Assembly: GCF_014297465.1 (NCBI RefSeq)
Contig: NZ_JACORT010000009.1
Span: 62,001-126,000, forward strand
DNA from: Ramlibacter cellulosilyticus
GTDB taxonomy: Bacteria > Pseudomonadota > Gammaproteobacteria > Burkholderiales > Burkholderiaceae_C
Direction: 5' to 3'
Length of the DNA: 64,000 nt
Shown: positions 51,460 to 63,060 of the stretch, piece by piece
Layout: each line of letters starts with the position of its first letter
Position numbering within the stretch: position 1 is the stretch's first letter
Translations under genes and position numbers: made by a program
Notes under the pieces: model-generated
What the model saw: only the letters and a program-made list of their open reading frames with translations
Database searches by the model: none
Told to the model about the DNA's origin: nothing

Positions 51460-51981
51460 TTAAGGCTTGGCAGCCGTCGGAAACGGCCAGGCAGCCTGCG
51501 GGTTCAGAGTGGTCTGAGCCGCGGGGGCTGCAGCAGCCGGGGCGGAGGAACCGCCGTTCGACTTGGCCGCAGGCTTGGAGGAAGCCCGTTTCGCCGGAGA
51601 CTTTTTCGCAGCAGGCGCTTTCGCAGCCTTCTTCGCACCGCCGGAAGACTTCTTCGCAGCCTTCTTCGCGGTGGACTTCTTGGCAGCGGTCTTGCGGGCG
51701 CCGGTGGACTTCTTGGCGGTCGCCTTCTTGGCCGTGGTCTTCTTCGCAGCCGCCTTCTTCGCAGCCGGACGCTTCGCGGCAGCCTTCTTCGCTGCCGGGC
51801 GCTTCGCAGCAGCCTTCTTGGCGGCCGGGCGCTTGGCGGCGGCCTTCTTCGCGGCCGGGCGCTTGGCGGCAGCCTTCTTGGCGGCCGGGCGCTTCGCCGT
51901 CGTCTTCTTGGCCGTGGCCTTCTTCGCGGTCGTCTTGCGGGCCGTCGTCTTCTTCGCGGCCGATTTCTTCGCAGTTGCCAT
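51460..51981 (-). CDS. Histone H1-like lysine/alanine-rich DNA-binding protein
   Basis: The 173-residue product is built of Lys-, Ala- and Thr-rich segments like the C-terminal tail of histone H1 and AlgP-type proteins. Residues 31-80 are five identical copies of the decapeptide [10 protein letters not shown]. The remaining 90 residues vary the same theme, and the tail ends in an Ala/Pro-rich segment without lysines. Such proteins bind DNA non-specifically and affect nucleoid structure or transcription. AGGAGA precedes the ATG at 51981. A GTTGAT-N7-ATCAAC palindrome lies just upstream. The copy number of the decapeptide is likely to vary between strains. Confidence 0.88.
   Translation of the reverse strand: MATAKKSAAKKTTARKTTAKKATAKKTTAKRPAAKKAAAKRPAAKKAAAKRPAAKKAAAKRPAAKKAAAKRPAAKKAAAKKTTAKKATAKKSTGARKTAAKKSTAKKAAKKSSGGAKKAAKAPAAKKSPAKRASSKPAAKSNGGSSAPAAAAPAAQTTLNPQAAWPFPTAAKP
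51742..51891 (-). repeat. Five 30-bp tandem repeats in the histone H1-like gene
   Basis: Five consecutive 30-base units encode [10 protein letters not shown]. The DNA copies differ at synonymous positions while the peptide is unchanged, so the protein repeat is under selection. This is coding repetition, not a CRISPR array. Confidence 0.9.
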
Positions 51982-51998
51982 GTCTATCTCCTGTTTAC

Positions 51999-52017
51999 GT
52001 TGATACCAAACATCAAC
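51999..52017. promoter_or_regulatory. Palindrome upstream of the histone H1-like gene
   Basis: GTTGAT (51999-52004), seven bases, then ATCAAC (52012-52017) is an exact inverted repeat ending 18 bases before the ATG. It may be an operator or leader hairpin. Confidence 0.4.
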
Positions 52018-52170
52018 CAAAGAGCACTTCGCGCATTGTTGGTGGCGCGAAGCGATCCGTGCGGTTGGGCCTGCTGCCCAGCCCCACGAACACCTTCGCC
52101 CGCCACGCCCCGGAATCTTTGCGTTCCGTGGTGCGTGCGGGCGTCAAACCCAAACTACTCGCAGTTGCCG

Positions 52171-53373
52171 TCAATCCCAGGAAAGAGCTCCACCCGTCTG
52201 GTATTCGATCACGCGGGTCTCAAAGAAATTGCGCTCTTTCTTCAGGTCAATCATTTCGCTCATCCACGGGAAGGGGTTTTCCTCGTTCGGGAAAAGCGCT
52301 TCCAGGCCGATCTGCGTGGCGCGCCGGTTGGCGATGTAGCGCAGGTAGCCCTTGAACATGGAGGCATTGAGTCCCAGCACGCCGCGGGGCATCGTGTCCT
52401 CGGCGTAGCGGTACTCGAGTTCGACAGCCTTGAGGAACAGGCCCTTGATCTCCGCCTTGAAGTCGGCGGTCCACAGGTGCGGGTTCTCGAGCTTGATCTG
52501 GTTGATGAGGTCGATGCCGAAGTTGCAGTGCATCGATTCGTCGCGCAGGATGTACTGGTACTGCTCGGCGGCGCCAGTCATCTTGTTCTGCCGGCCCAGC
52601 GCGAGGATCTGCGTGAAGCCGACGTAGAAGAACAGGCCTTCCATCAGGCAGGCGAAGACGATCAGGCTCTTCAGGAGGCGCTGGTCGTTCTCCGGCGTGC
52701 CGGTGTGGAAGTGGGGATCCATGATCGCGTCGATGAAGGGGATCAGGAACTCGTCCTTGTCCCGGATCGACTGCACCTCATGGTAGGCGTTGAAGATCTC
52801 GCTCTCGTCCAGGCCCAGCGACTCCACGATGTACTGGTAGGCGTGGGTGTGGATCGCCTCTTCGAAAGCCTGGCGCAGCAGGAACTGGCGGCACTCGGGC
52901 GCCGTGATGTGGCGGTAGGTGCCCAGGGTGATGTTGTTGGCGGCCAGCGAGTCGGCCGTCACGAAGAAGCCGAGGTTGCGCTTGATGATCCGGCGCTCGT
53001 CCTCGGACAACCCGTTCGGGTCCTTCCACAGGGCGATGTCGCGGTTCATGTTGATTTCCTGCGGCATCCAGTGGTTGGCGCAGGTCGCCAGGTACTTCTC
53101 CCAGGCCCACTTGTACTTGAAGGGGACGAGCTGGTTGACGTCGGTCTGGCCGTTGATGATGCGCTTGTCGGCGGCGCTCACGCGGCGCGTGCTGGCGGCG
53201 GACCTGGCGGCAGGCTGCGTGACGATCGGAGCGATCACCGGTGCGGTGGCTCCATCGTCAAGGGTGCGCAGTGCAGGCTGGGGAATGGAAACGCTTGCCT
53301 CGCGGTTCGGAAGCAAACCGCTATTCACGGGCTTTGACGGTGTGGGCGTGACTTCGTCGTCCCAGGTCAACAT
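52171..53373 (-). CDS. nrdB: Class Ia ribonucleotide reductase beta subunit
   Basis: NrdB generates the tyrosyl radical used by NrdA to make deoxynucleotides. The 400-residue product has an extra N-terminal segment of about 65 residues compared with E. coli. Di-iron and radical residues are in place: D141 ('[12 protein letters not shown]'), E172, H175 and Y179 in '[18 protein letters not shown]'. The C-terminus '[12 protein letters not shown]' carries the acidic tail that docks on NrdA. It follows nrdA in the same direction after a 152-base gap containing a perfect hairpin. Confidence 0.96.
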   Translation of the reverse strand: MLTWDDEVTPTPSKPVNSGLLPNREASVSIPQPALRTLDDGATAPVIAPIVTQPAARSAASTRRVSAADKRIINGQTDVNQLVPFKYKWAWEKYLATCANHWMPQEINMNRDIALWKDPNGLSEDERRIIKRNLGFFVTADSLAANNITLGTYRHITAPECRQFLLRQAFEEAIHTHAYQYIVESLGLDESEIFNAYHEVQSIRDKDEFLIPFIDAIMDPHFHTGTPENDQRLLKSLIVFACLMEGLFFYVGFTQILALGRQNKMTGAAEQYQYILRDESMHCNFGIDLINQIKLENPHLWTADFKAEIKGLFLKAVELEYRYAEDTMPRGVLGLNASMFKGYLRYIANRRATQIGLEALFPNEENPFPWMSEMIDLKKERNFFETRVIEYQTGGALSWD

Positions 53374-53461
53374 AGGTGTTCCAGTGCTCGGATTATGCGA
53401 GCCCGGATGCGCGAATCAAAGTGTCCGTTCACATCCGGTGCGCATTTTGTTGCTTCATTGC

Positions 53462-53488
53462 ATCGGCGTTCTGTCGGAGAACGCCGAT
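53462..53488 (-). other. Hairpin between nrdA and nrdB
   Basis: An 11-bp perfect inverted repeat (53462-53472 with 53478-53488) has a 5-base loop. No T tract follows on the minus strand, so it is more likely an mRNA-processing or stability element than a terminator. Confidence 0.55.
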
Positions 53489-53525
53489 ACCTCTTTCATT
53501 TCGCGTGTGTTCGATCGCTGCGCGA

Positions 53526-56480
53526 TCACTGGCACGCTTCGCACGTCGGGTCGTCGACGCCACAGAACTTGATGTCCGTCGCCGGCGTGGACGTCGCTGC
53601 ATCGATCTGCGCGCGCGCCGCGGCGGCGGCCGCTTCCATCGCGCTCATCGCGCCGCTGCCGCTGTGCGCGGGAGCGGCGTGCATGCCGCCCGCGCCGTTG
53701 CCGTTGCTCACCGCATTCAGGCGGCCGCTGGACACCGTCGACTTCTCCGCCTGCGTCGCGCTGGTCGTGCGCAGGTAGTAGGTGGTCTTCAGGCCGCGCA
53801 GCCACGCCAGCTTGTAGGTCTCGTCCAGCTTCTTGCCCGAGGCGCCGGCCATGTAGATGTTCAGCGACTGGGCCTGGTCGATCCACTTCTGGCGGCGGGC
53901 GGCGGCTTCCACCAGCCACACCGGCTCCACCTCGAAGGCGGTCGCGTACAGGGCCTTCACGTCCTGCGGCACGCGGTCGATGGGGCGCAGCGATCCGTCG
54001 AAGTGCTTCAGGTCCATGACCATCACGTCGTCCCACAGGCCCAGGCGCTTGAGGTCGCGCACCAGGTAGTGGTTGATCACCGTGAACTCGCCGGACAGGT
54101 TGGACTTGACCGAGAGGTTGCCGAAGCAGGGCTCGATCGAGGCGTCCACGCCGATGATGTTGGAGATGGTCGCGGTCGGGGCGATGGCCACGCAGTTGCT
54201 GTTGCGCATGCCGTCGGCGGCGATCTTCTTGCGCAGGGCGTCCCAGTCGAGCGTGGTGGACCGGTCGACGTCCACGTACTGCTCGCCACGCGCGTCCGCC
54301 AGCAGGTCCAGCGTGTCCAGGGGCAGGATGCCCTTGTCCCACAGCGAACCCTTGTAGCTGGAATAGCGGCCGCGCTCGCGGGCCAGCTCGGTCGACGCCC
54401 AGTAGGCGTAGTAGCAGACGGCCTCCATGGACTCGTCGGCGAACTGGATCGCGTCCTTGGACGCGTACGGGATGCGCAGCTCGTACAGCGCGTCCTGGAA
54501 GCCCATGACGCCCAGGCCCACCGGGCGGTGGCGCATGTTGGAGTCGCGGGCCTTCTTGACGGCGTAGTAGTTGATGTCGATCACGTTGTCGAGCATCCGC
54601 ATCGCCGTGGCGATCGTCTTCTTCAGCTTCTCCTGGTCGATCTTGCCGTCCTTCAGGTGCTGCAGCAGGTTCACGGAACCCAGGTTGCAGACGGCCGTCT
54701 CGGTGTCGGACGTGTTCAGCGTGATCTCGGTGCACAGGTTGGACGAGTGCACCACGCCGGCGTGCTGCTGCGGGGAGCGCACGTTGCAGGCATCCTTGAA
54801 CGTGATCCAGGGATGGCCGGTCTCGAACAGCATCGAGAGCATCTTGCGCCAGAGATCCGTCGCGGGGACGGACTTGCTCGGCTTGATCTCGCCGCGCTTC
54901 GCCTTCTCTTCGTAGGCCAGGTAGGCCTTCTCGAACTCGGCGCCGAACTTGTCGTGCAGGTCGGGCACGGAGGAGGGCGAGAACAGCGTCCACTCGCCCT
55001 TTTCCATCACGCGGCGCATGAACAGGTCCGGGATCCAGTTGGCCGTGTTCATGTCGTGCGTGCGGCGGCGGTCGTCGCCGGTGTTCTTGCGCAGCTCCAG
55101 GAACTCTTCCACGTCCAGGTGCCAGGACTCCAGGTAGGCGCAGACGGCGCCCTTGCGCTTGCCGCCCTGGTTCACGGCGACGGCGGTGTCGTTCACCACC
55201 TTCAGGAAGGGGACCACGCCCTGCGATTCGCCGTTGGTGCCCTTGATGTGGGAGCCCAGGGCGCGCACCCGCGTCCAGTCGTTGCCCAGGCCGCCCGCGA
55301 ACTTGGACAGCAGGGCGTTTTCCTTGATCGACTCGTAGATGCCGTCCAGGTCGTCCGGCACCGTGGTCAGGTAGCACGAGGACAGCTGGGACCGCAGCGA
55401 GCCGCTGTTGAACAGCGTCGGCGTGGACGACATGAAGTCGAAGCTGGAGAGGACTTCGTAGAACTCGATCGCGCGGGCTTCGCGGTCGATCTCGTTGAGC
55501 GCCAGGCCCATGGCCACGCGCATGAAGAAGGCCTGCGGCAGCTCGATGCGGGTCTTGCGGACGTGCAGGAAGTAGCGGTCGTACAGGGTCTGCAGGCCCA
55601 GGTAGTCGAACTTGTGGTCACGCTCGGGCTTGAGCGCGGCGCCCAGGCGCTTCAGGTCGTACTGCAGCAGCTTCTCGTCCAGCAGCTCGTTGTCCACGCC
55701 CTTCTTGATGAAGAGGGGGAAGTTGTCCGCGTAGGCGGCGGCGCGGTCGGCGACCTTGACTTCCTCGCCCAGCACTTCCTTGAAGATCGTGTGCAGCAGC
55801 AGGCGGGCCGTGACGAAGGTGTAGTCCGGCTCCTTCTCGATCAGCGTGCGGGCGGCCAGGATGGAGGCCTTGTAGACCTCGTCCAGCGGCACGCCGTCGT
55901 ACAGGTTGCGCTGCGTTTCGGCGACGATGGGATCGGGCTTGACGTCCGCGCCGAGGCCCGTGCAGGCGTCGACGATCAGCGACTTGAGCGCCGCGATGTC
56001 CAGCGGCACGCGCTGGCCCTGGTCCAGCACGTGGAACTGCGGCGCGGCGGGGGCCTGGTCCTGCTGCTGCTTGGCGCGCTCCTGCGCGCGGCGCTCGCGG
56101 TACAGCACGAAGGCACGGGCGACCTCGTGGTGGCCACCGCGCATCAGGCCGAGTTCCACGGCGTCCTGGATGTCCTCGATGTGGAAGGTGCCGCCGCCCG
56201 GACGCGAGCGCACCAGCGCCTTGATCACGGACTGCGTCAGGACTTCCACGGTCTCGCGGACGCTGGCGGAGGCCGCGCCCTGGGTGCCGTGCACCGCCAG
56301 GAAGGCCTTCATCGCGGCGACGGCGATCTTGTTCGGTTCGAAGGGGACCACGGCGCCGTTGCGGCGGATGATCTGGTAGTGCGCGAGCGGCGTCGCGGTG
56401 GCCTGGCCGGCATCGACGGCAGGCGCGGCGCCATGGGCGCCGGCGAGGGTGGTGGTGGGAGTGCCCAGTGCAGGTTGCAT
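53526..56480 (-). CDS. nrdA: Class Ia ribonucleotide reductase alpha subunit
   Basis: NrdA reduces ribonucleoside diphosphates. The 984-residue product is longer than E. coli NrdA (761). An ATP-cone lies at about residues 34-125 ('YQIIRRNGAVVPFEPNKIAV'), and a second cone-like segment at about 150-240, giving allosteric control. The catalytic core has 'SSCYLTTVPDD', 'NLCTEITLNTSDTETAVCNL' and 'RPVGLGVMGFQDALYEL'. The C-terminal tail ends with a CEAC pair (980-983) that relays electrons. Two NrdR boxes precede the gene, and nrdB follows. Confidence 0.96.
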   Translation of the reverse strand: MQPALGTPTTTLAGAHGAAPAVDAGQATATPLAHYQIIRRNGAVVPFEPNKIAVAAMKAFLAVHGTQGAASASVRETVEVLTQSVIKALVRSRPGGGTFHIEDIQDAVELGLMRGGHHEVARAFVLYRERRAQERAKQQQDQAPAAPQFHVLDQGQRVPLDIAALKSLIVDACTGLGADVKPDPIVAETQRNLYDGVPLDEVYKASILAARTLIEKEPDYTFVTARLLLHTIFKEVLGEEVKVADRAAAYADNFPLFIKKGVDNELLDEKLLQYDLKRLGAALKPERDHKFDYLGLQTLYDRYFLHVRKTRIELPQAFFMRVAMGLALNEIDREARAIEFYEVLSSFDFMSSTPTLFNSGSLRSQLSSCYLTTVPDDLDGIYESIKENALLSKFAGGLGNDWTRVRALGSHIKGTNGESQGVVPFLKVVNDTAVAVNQGGKRKGAVCAYLESWHLDVEEFLELRKNTGDDRRRTHDMNTANWIPDLFMRRVMEKGEWTLFSPSSVPDLHDKFGAEFEKAYLAYEEKAKRGEIKPSKSVPATDLWRKMLSMLFETGHPWITFKDACNVRSPQQHAGVVHSSNLCTEITLNTSDTETAVCNLGSVNLLQHLKDGKIDQEKLKKTIATAMRMLDNVIDINYYAVKKARDSNMRHRPVGLGVMGFQDALYELRIPYASKDAIQFADESMEAVCYYAYWASTELARERGRYSSYKGSLWDKGILPLDTLDLLADARGEQYVDVDRSTTLDWDALRKKIAADGMRNSNCVAIAPTATISNIIGVDASIEPCFGNLSVKSNLSGEFTVINHYLVRDLKRLGLWDDVMVMDLKHFDGSLRPIDRVPQDVKALYATAFEVEPVWLVEAAARRQKWIDQAQSLNIYMAGASGKKLDETYKLAWLRGLKTTYYLRTTSATQAEKSTVSSGRLNAVSNGNGAGGMHAAPAHSGSGAMSAMEAAAAAARAQIDAATSTPATDIKFCGVDDPTCEACQ

Positions 56481-56546
56481 GCTTCTTCCTCGTCTGCAGT
56501 TGTTCTCTGGAGGGCTGCGAAGTGTAGCGCCTCCCTCTCTTGCGGG

Positions 56547-56593
56547 GCACTATAGCTAGTGTTCCCCGGGGCATCAAGCACTAGATGTAGTGG
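56547..56593 (-). promoter_or_regulatory. Tandem NrdR boxes upstream of nrdA
   Basis: Two 16-base sites match the NrdR consensus ACACWATATATWGTGT: GCACTATAGCTAGTGT at 56547-56562 (strong) and GCACTAGATGTAGTGG at 56578-56593 (weaker). Their starts are 31 bases apart, three helical turns, the usual NrdR geometry. They lie 67-113 bases upstream of the nrdA start. Confidence 0.85.
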
Positions 56594-56737
56594 TTCACGA
56601 GCACAAACCGGTGCACCACCTGTGGACAACGCTGTGGAGCGCCTGTGGTGCGGGTTTGCACGAGGATGCGCGGAACCACGGCGTGAACTGCTTCGCGCTT
56701 GTCGCGTTGTGCGAGAGCAACCTCGCGGAAGGAGGCG

Positions 56738-57311
56738 TCAGGCCCGCGGGGGGAACATGCCGTCAGGCCATCCCAGTTCGCGCTGCAGCAGGGCCCAGTC
56801 GAAGTTCTCGCCGGGGTCCTTCTTGCGCACCGGCGCGATGTGCTCGTGGCCGGCGACGTGGCGGATGGGATAGTGCTGCGCGATCGCGGCGCACACGGCG
56901 GCCAGCGCCTCGTACTGCGCCGCCTCGAAGGTCTCGCCCTCGAGCCCCTCCAGCTCGATGCCGATCGAGTCGTCGTTGCAGTTCTCGCGCCCGCGCCAGG
57001 CGGACTTGCCGGCGTGCCACGCGCGGTCGTCGCAGCTCACGAACTGCAGCAGCGCGCCGTCGCGGCGGATGAAGAAGTGCGCGGACACCTGGGCGCCGCG
57101 GATCTGCTGGAAGTAAGGGTGCGCATCCCAGTCCAGCGTGTTCGTGAACAGCTGCCGCACCTCGTCGCCGCCGTACACGCCGGGCGGCAGGCTGATGGAA
57201 TGCACCACCACGAGGTCGATCTCGGCACCTTCCGGGCGCGCGCCGAAGTTCGGGGAATCCACGCGGTGCGCGAAGCGGTACCAGCCGTCCTCCCACAGCG
57301 GGTCGGGCGCT

Positions 57312-57331
<20 letters not shown>
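56738..57331 (-). CDS. ampD: AmpD, 1,6-anhydro-muramoyl-L-alanine amidase
   Basis: AmpD is the cytoplasmic zinc amidase that cleaves anhydromuropeptides during peptidoglycan recycling and thereby limits beta-lactamase induction. The 197-residue product has the zinc ligands H44 ('IDLVVVHSISLPPG'), H162 and D172 ('AGHEHIAPVRKKDPGENFDW'), spaced as in E. coli AmpD. The start overlaps the 3' end of pilR by 20 bases. Length is normal for the family. Confidence 0.95.
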
Positions 57332-58777
<1,446 letters not shown>

Positions 58778-58778
<1 letters not shown>

Positions 58779-60502
58779 CAGGCGCGTATTGTGCCCAAGG
58801 GCACGTCGTCTGGCACCACCGTCGTGCGCGTGCGGAATGTCACGCTGAATGCATTTCCTTCGCGGCTGCTGCCGTCCGGCGCGCTGCTGCGCGCGTAGGT
58901 GATCAGCGCGCCGTGCCGGTCGCACAGCTCGCGGCAGATGTAGAGGCCGAGTCCGCTGGAGCGGCTCTGCGACGAGAAGAAGGGCTCGAACAGGTGGCGC
59001 TGCACGCCCGGGTCCAGCGGCGCGCCGTCGCTCCACACCGTCATGCGCGCCTGCCCCAGGTGCAGGTCGGTCGCGACGACGATGGCGCCGGGCGCGCCGG
59101 AGGCGTGGCGCAGCGCGTTATCGAGCAGGTTGACGAGGATGCGGCGCAGGTGCTCGCCGTCGAACGCCGCCCACGCGGGGCTCGACCCGGGGCGCCAGTG
59201 CACGCGGTCGCCGGCCGCGGCATGCCGTTGCCATTCGGCGACGAACTGTTCGACGACCTGGTCGAGTTCCAGCCAGTCGGTGGTGGGCGCCTGCACGCGC
59301 GCGAGGTTGAGGATCTCCTCCACGATCTGCGACAGCCGCTGCGAGTTCTTGCGCACGAGCGCGGCGAGCTGCTGGTGCGAAGGGTCGGTGAGCTCCTCGG
59401 ACAGCAGGCCGTTCGCCTGCGAGATGGCGGCGAGCGGATTGCGGATCTCGTGCGCCACCGCCGCCGACATGCGGCCCATCGCCGCCAGCTTCTCCGTGCG
59501 CACCTGCGCCTCTGCTTCGCGCAGGTCCTGCAGGAACATCACGCACAGCGTCTGGCTCCACGGGTCCTGCGGCGGCGTGAGGCGCGTGCGGACCTTCAGG
59601 TGCAGGCGCTCGCCGGGCCCGAGCTCCAGGGCGATTTCCGCCGTCTGCGCATCGCCGCTGTCGAAGGTGCGCTGCGCCAGGGCCGCGAGCGGCCGCCAGC
59701 CCGGACGCGACACCAGCGCGAGCGAAGCGGGTGCCTCGCGCGCCTGCCATCCCAGCAGGCTGCGGGCCGCCGGGTTCGCGGCGTGGATGCGCCAGTCCAT
59801 GCCGATCACGAGCAGGCCGTCGCTCAGGGTGTCGATCACCAGCTCGTTGACGTGCGCCTGCGTGCGCGCGGCCGACAGGCCCTGGCGCGCCGCCATCTCC
59901 TCGCGCGCGAGCCGCACCGCAAGCTGGTTGGCGAGCAGCGCCACCACGAAATAGCCGCCGCCGGTGAGCGCCGCCTGCACGAGCCGCGACGTGTGCTCCG
60001 CGCCTTCCAGCGACTGCAGCCAGCCGTCCACCAGCAGCAGCATGGTGACGCCGGCCGCCGTCCCCAGCGCCAGCAGCGTGGAGCCGAGCACGGAAGCGGT
60101 GAGCACCGGCAGCGCGAACAGCGGCGAGTAGCTGAGGCCCGCGGCCTGCAGGAAGTGCAGCGTCGAGAAAGCCAGCAGGTCGATGCCGATGGTGGAGACC
60201 CACTGCGGGTCGAAGCTGCGGCCCGGCGCCGAGGGACGCGTGAAGATGCGCACCGCCACCGACGCGGCGAGGTAGGTGGCGCACAGCGCCAGCTGCCAGT
60301 AGTTCCAGGGCGCGACGCCGGTGACCATCAGCGCGCCCAGCAGCACCAGCAGCGTCACCGCGGTGCCCATGCGGGCCATCATGAAGCCGAGCCACATGCG
60401 GTGGAACGGCGAGCTCTCCGGTCGCGGCGGATGCAGGACGGGCACGTCCCACGTCCAGGTGGAATGGCTCCACGTGGAGTTGGTGCCGGAACGGCTGCCC
60501 AT
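58778..60502 (-). CDS. pilS: PilS-type sensor histidine kinase
   Basis: PilS is the membrane kinase partner of PilR. The 574-residue product has six hydrophobic segments between about residues 45 and 205, then a PAS domain ('VIDTLSDGLLVIGMDWRIHA'). The phosphoacceptor histidine is in 'AAVAHEIRNPLAAISQANGL', and the ATPase domain has 'ILVNLLDNALRHASG' and 'SSGLGLYICRELCDRHG'. The order pilS-pilR, with the PP0621-like and ccsA-like genes upstream, is conserved in related betaproteobacteria as far as I know. Confidence 0.94.
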
Positions 60503-60504
60503 GG

Positions 60505-60738
60505 TCAGCCGCCGGCGCGCAGCCGGTGCTCCTTGCAGCAGTAGAACTGGCCCGCGGGGCCGGGCAGCGCGTCCGACTGCGGCAGGTGCAGCCCGCAGCT
60601 CGCGCAGCGCACCATCTCCTGCGGGGCACCGGGACGCCGCGGGGGCGGCGGGGCGTCGCGGCGGCGGTCTTCGAGGCGGTTGTTGCGCCAGACCATGTAC
60701 GCGATCACCAGCACCGCGAGCAGCACGAGGTATTTCAT
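60505..60738 (-). CDS. PP0621-like small membrane protein with zinc-binding motif
   Basis: The 77-residue product has one N-terminal membrane helix ('MKYLVLLAVLVIAYMVW') and a cysteine-containing C-terminal part ('VRCASCGLHLP' and 'YCCKEHR') that looks like a treble-clef zinc site. This is the PP0621 family pattern; the function is unknown. Its ATG at 60738 overlaps the stop of the ccsA-like gene by four bases, and pilS begins two bases after its stop, so it belongs to the pilS-pilR transcript. Confidence 0.85.
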   Translation of the reverse strand: MKYLVLLAVLVIAYMVWRNNRLEDRRRDAPPPPRRPGAPQEMVRCASCGLHLPQSDALPGPAGQFYCCKEHRLRAGG

Positions 60739-61532
60739 GCCGGCCGCCTCAGCACGACTTCGAGCACGAAGCGCGAGCCCACGTAGGCCAGCAGCAGCAG
60801 CACGGAGCCGATGTAGATCACGTTGACGGCCCGCCGCCCGCGCAGCCCGAAGCGGAAGCGCCCGAGCAGCAGCACGGCGAACACGCCCCAGGACAGCACC
60901 GAGAAGATGGTCTTGTGGTCCCAGCGGAAGGCGCGGCCGTACAGCTGCTCGGAGAAGAAGATGCCGGCGACCAGCGTGCCCGTGAGCAGCACGAAGCCCG
61001 CGGTCGCGAAGCGGAACGTGAGCCGCTCGAGCGTCAGCAGGGGCACGCCGGCCTGGGGCTCGGCGCCCTGGCGGATGCTGTGCTCCACCCGCGACAGCAT
61101 CCACGCATGGACGGCGGCGGCGGCGAACAGCCCGTAGGCGGCGATGCCCAGCGCCCAGTGCAGCGACAGCCAGGGGGAGACGGTCACGTGCAGCGGCGAG
61201 CCGGGAAAGGCGAAGGCCAGGAGGACGGCCGCGGCACCCAGGAAGGCCAGCGCCCAGCGGGCGCGCAGCTGCGGGAACATCTGCTTTTCCACCACGTAGA
61301 CGGTGAGCACGAGCCAGGCGGTGACGGAGATGGCCGGCGCGAACCCGAAGCGCGGCGTGTCCCCGAACAGGCTCCACGCCAGCGTGGCCGCATGCAGCAG
61401 CCAGGCGGCCAGCAGCGCCCGGCGCGCGGCCGTCTCGCTCAGCCGGGCGGCACCCACGGCGGGCACGGCATAGGCGGCCGCGGCCGCCAGCGTGAGCGCC
61501 ACACCGCCGGGGGACGCACTGGATAGAATCAT
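60735..61532 (-). CDS. CcsA/YpjD-like cytochrome c assembly family membrane protein
   Basis: The 265-residue inner-membrane protein has about eight hydrophobic segments. It shares the CcsA/YpjD pattern, including 'SPWLSLHWALGIAAYGLFAA' near residue 118 and 'FRWDHKTIFSVLSWGVFAVL' near 205, where the histidines could bind haem. Whether it truly serves cytochrome c biogenesis is uncertain, since many family members next to ffh have no tested role. It diverges from ffh across 83 bases and heads the pilS-pilR unit. Confidence 0.85.
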   Translation of the reverse strand: MILSSASPGGVALTLAAAAAYAVPAVGAARLSETAARRALLAAWLLHAATLAWSLFGDTPRFGFAPAISVTAWLVLTVYVVEKQMFPQLRARWALAFLGAAAVLLAFAFPGSPLHVTVSPWLSLHWALGIAAYGLFAAAAVHAWMLSRVEHSIRQGAEPQAGVPLLTLERLTFRFATAGFVLLTGTLVAGIFFSEQLYGRAFRWDHKTIFSVLSWGVFAVLLLGRFRFGLRGRRAVNVIYIGSVLLLLAYVGSRFVLEVVLRRPA

Positions 61533-61615
61533 GGGTCGAGTTTAGCCCCTGGCTTTTGCCGCCCTTCCGCGCGCGCGAAGAGCCTGTGGCGCATCCCCCA
61601 CTTCCTCCCCCCGCC

Positions 61616-62983
61616 ATGGCCTCCGCACTCTCCGAGAAACTTTCACGCCTCGTCAAGCAGATGCGCGGCCAGGCCCGCATCACGGAAGACAACGTGCAGG
61701 AAATGCTGCGCGAGGTCCGCATGGCCCTGCTCGAGGCCGACGTCGCCCTGCCGGTGGTGCGCGACTTCATCGCGCGCGTGAAGGACAAGGCGCTCGGCCA
61801 GGAGGTGGTAGGCTCGCTCAACCCCGGCCAGGCGCTGGTGGGCATCGTCAACCGCGAGCTCGTCGCGACCATGGGCGAGGGCGTCAGCGACATCAACCTC
61901 GCCGCCCAGCCGCCGGCCGTGATCCTCATGGCCGGCCTGCAGGGCGCCGGCAAGACGACCACCACCGCGAAGCTGGCCAAGCACCTGATCGAGAAGCGCA
62001 GGAAGAAGGTGCTGACCGTGTCCGGCGACGTGTACCGCCCCGCGGCCATCGAGCAGCTGAAGACGGTGACGAAGCAGGCGGGCGCCGAGTGGTTCCCGAG
62101 CTCGCCCGACCAGAAACCGGTGGACATCGCGCGCGCCGCGATCGATTTCGCGCGCAAGGGCTACTTCGACGTGCTGCTGGTCGACACGGCCGGCCGCCTC
62201 GCGATCGACGAGGCCATGATGCGCGAGATCCAGGAGCTGCACGCGGTGCTCAAGCCCGTGGAGACCCTGTTCGTCGTCGACGCCATGCAGGGCCAGGACG
62301 CGGTGAACACCGCCAAGGCCTTCAAGGAGGCGCTGCCCCTCACCGGCATCGTCCTCACCAAGCTGGACGGCGACTCGCGCGGCGGTGCGGCGCTGTCGGT
62401 GCGGCAGATCACCGGCGCGCCGATCAAGTTCGCCGGCGTCAGCGAGAAGATCGACGGGCTGGAAGTCTTCGACGCGGAACGGCACGCCGGCCGCATCCTG
62501 GGCATGGGCGACATCGTCGCGCTGGTGGAGCAGGTGCAGGCCGGCGTCGACATGGAGGCCGCGCAGAAGCTGGCCGCCAAGGTCAAGAGCGGCGAAGGCT
62601 TCGACCTGGAAGACTTCCTGATGCAGCTGCGCCAGATGAAGCAGATGGGCGGCCTGTCGACGCTGATGGACAAGATGCCCGCGCAGGTGCAGGCCAAGGC
62701 CGGGCAGGTGGACATGGACAAGGCGGAGCGTGACATCCGCCGCAAGGAAGGCATCATCTGCTCCATGACGCCGGCGGAGCGCCGCAAGCCCGAGATGATC
62801 AAGGCGACCCGCAAGCGCCGCATCGCCGCCGGCGCCGGCGTGCAGGTGCAGGACGTCAATCGGCTGCTGAACGAGTTCGAGCAGATGCAGCAGATGATGA
62901 AGAAGATGAAGGGCGGCGCGATGATGAAGATGATGCGCCGCATGGGCGGCGGCAAGGGCGGAATGCCCAAGCTTCCGTTCTGA
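61616..62983 (+). CDS. ffh: Ffh, signal recognition particle protein
   Basis: Ffh binds 4.5S RNA and signal sequences to target membrane proteins to FtsY. The product has 455 residues from the ATG at 61616; an in-frame ATG at 61556 lies in the promoter region and is unlikely. The N domain covers residues 1-90, and the GTPase G1 motif is GLQGAGKT at 107-114, with 'DTAGRL' and '[13 protein letters not shown]' following. The methionine-rich M domain runs from about 300 to the end ('[20 protein letters not shown]'). All parts look intact. Confidence 0.98.
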   Translation: MASALSEKLSRLVKQMRGQARITEDNVQEMLREVRMALLEADVALPVVRDFIARVKDKALGQEVVGSLNPGQALVGIVNRELVATMGEGVSDINLAAQPPAVILMAGLQGAGKTTTTAKLAKHLIEKRRKKVLTVSGDVYRPAAIEQLKTVTKQAGAEWFPSSPDQKPVDIARAAIDFARKGYFDVLLVDTAGRLAIDEAMMREIQELHAVLKPVETLFVVDAMQGQDAVNTAKAFKEALPLTGIVLTKLDGDSRGGAALSVRQITGAPIKFAGVSEKIDGLEVFDAERHAGRILGMGDIVALVEQVQAGVDMEAAQKLAAKVKSGEGFDLEDFLMQLRQMKQMGGLSTLMDKMPAQVQAKAGQVDMDKAERDIRRKEGIICSMTPAERRKPEMIKATRKRRIAAGAGVQVQDVNRLLNEFEQMQQMMKKMKGGAMMKMMRRMGGGKGGMPKLPF

Positions 62984-63060
62984 CACCGCGTCACGCGGCC
63001 GTCACCGTCCGGCCGGAGAGTGCGTCCCTGGGAGAAGTTCACTTCTTGCAAGGAGGCAGC

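Noticed and set aside
51742..51891. 30-bp periodic repeats that might suggest a CRISPR array
   Set aside because: The repeats are contiguous without spacers and encode the decapeptide [10 protein letters not shown] in frame.
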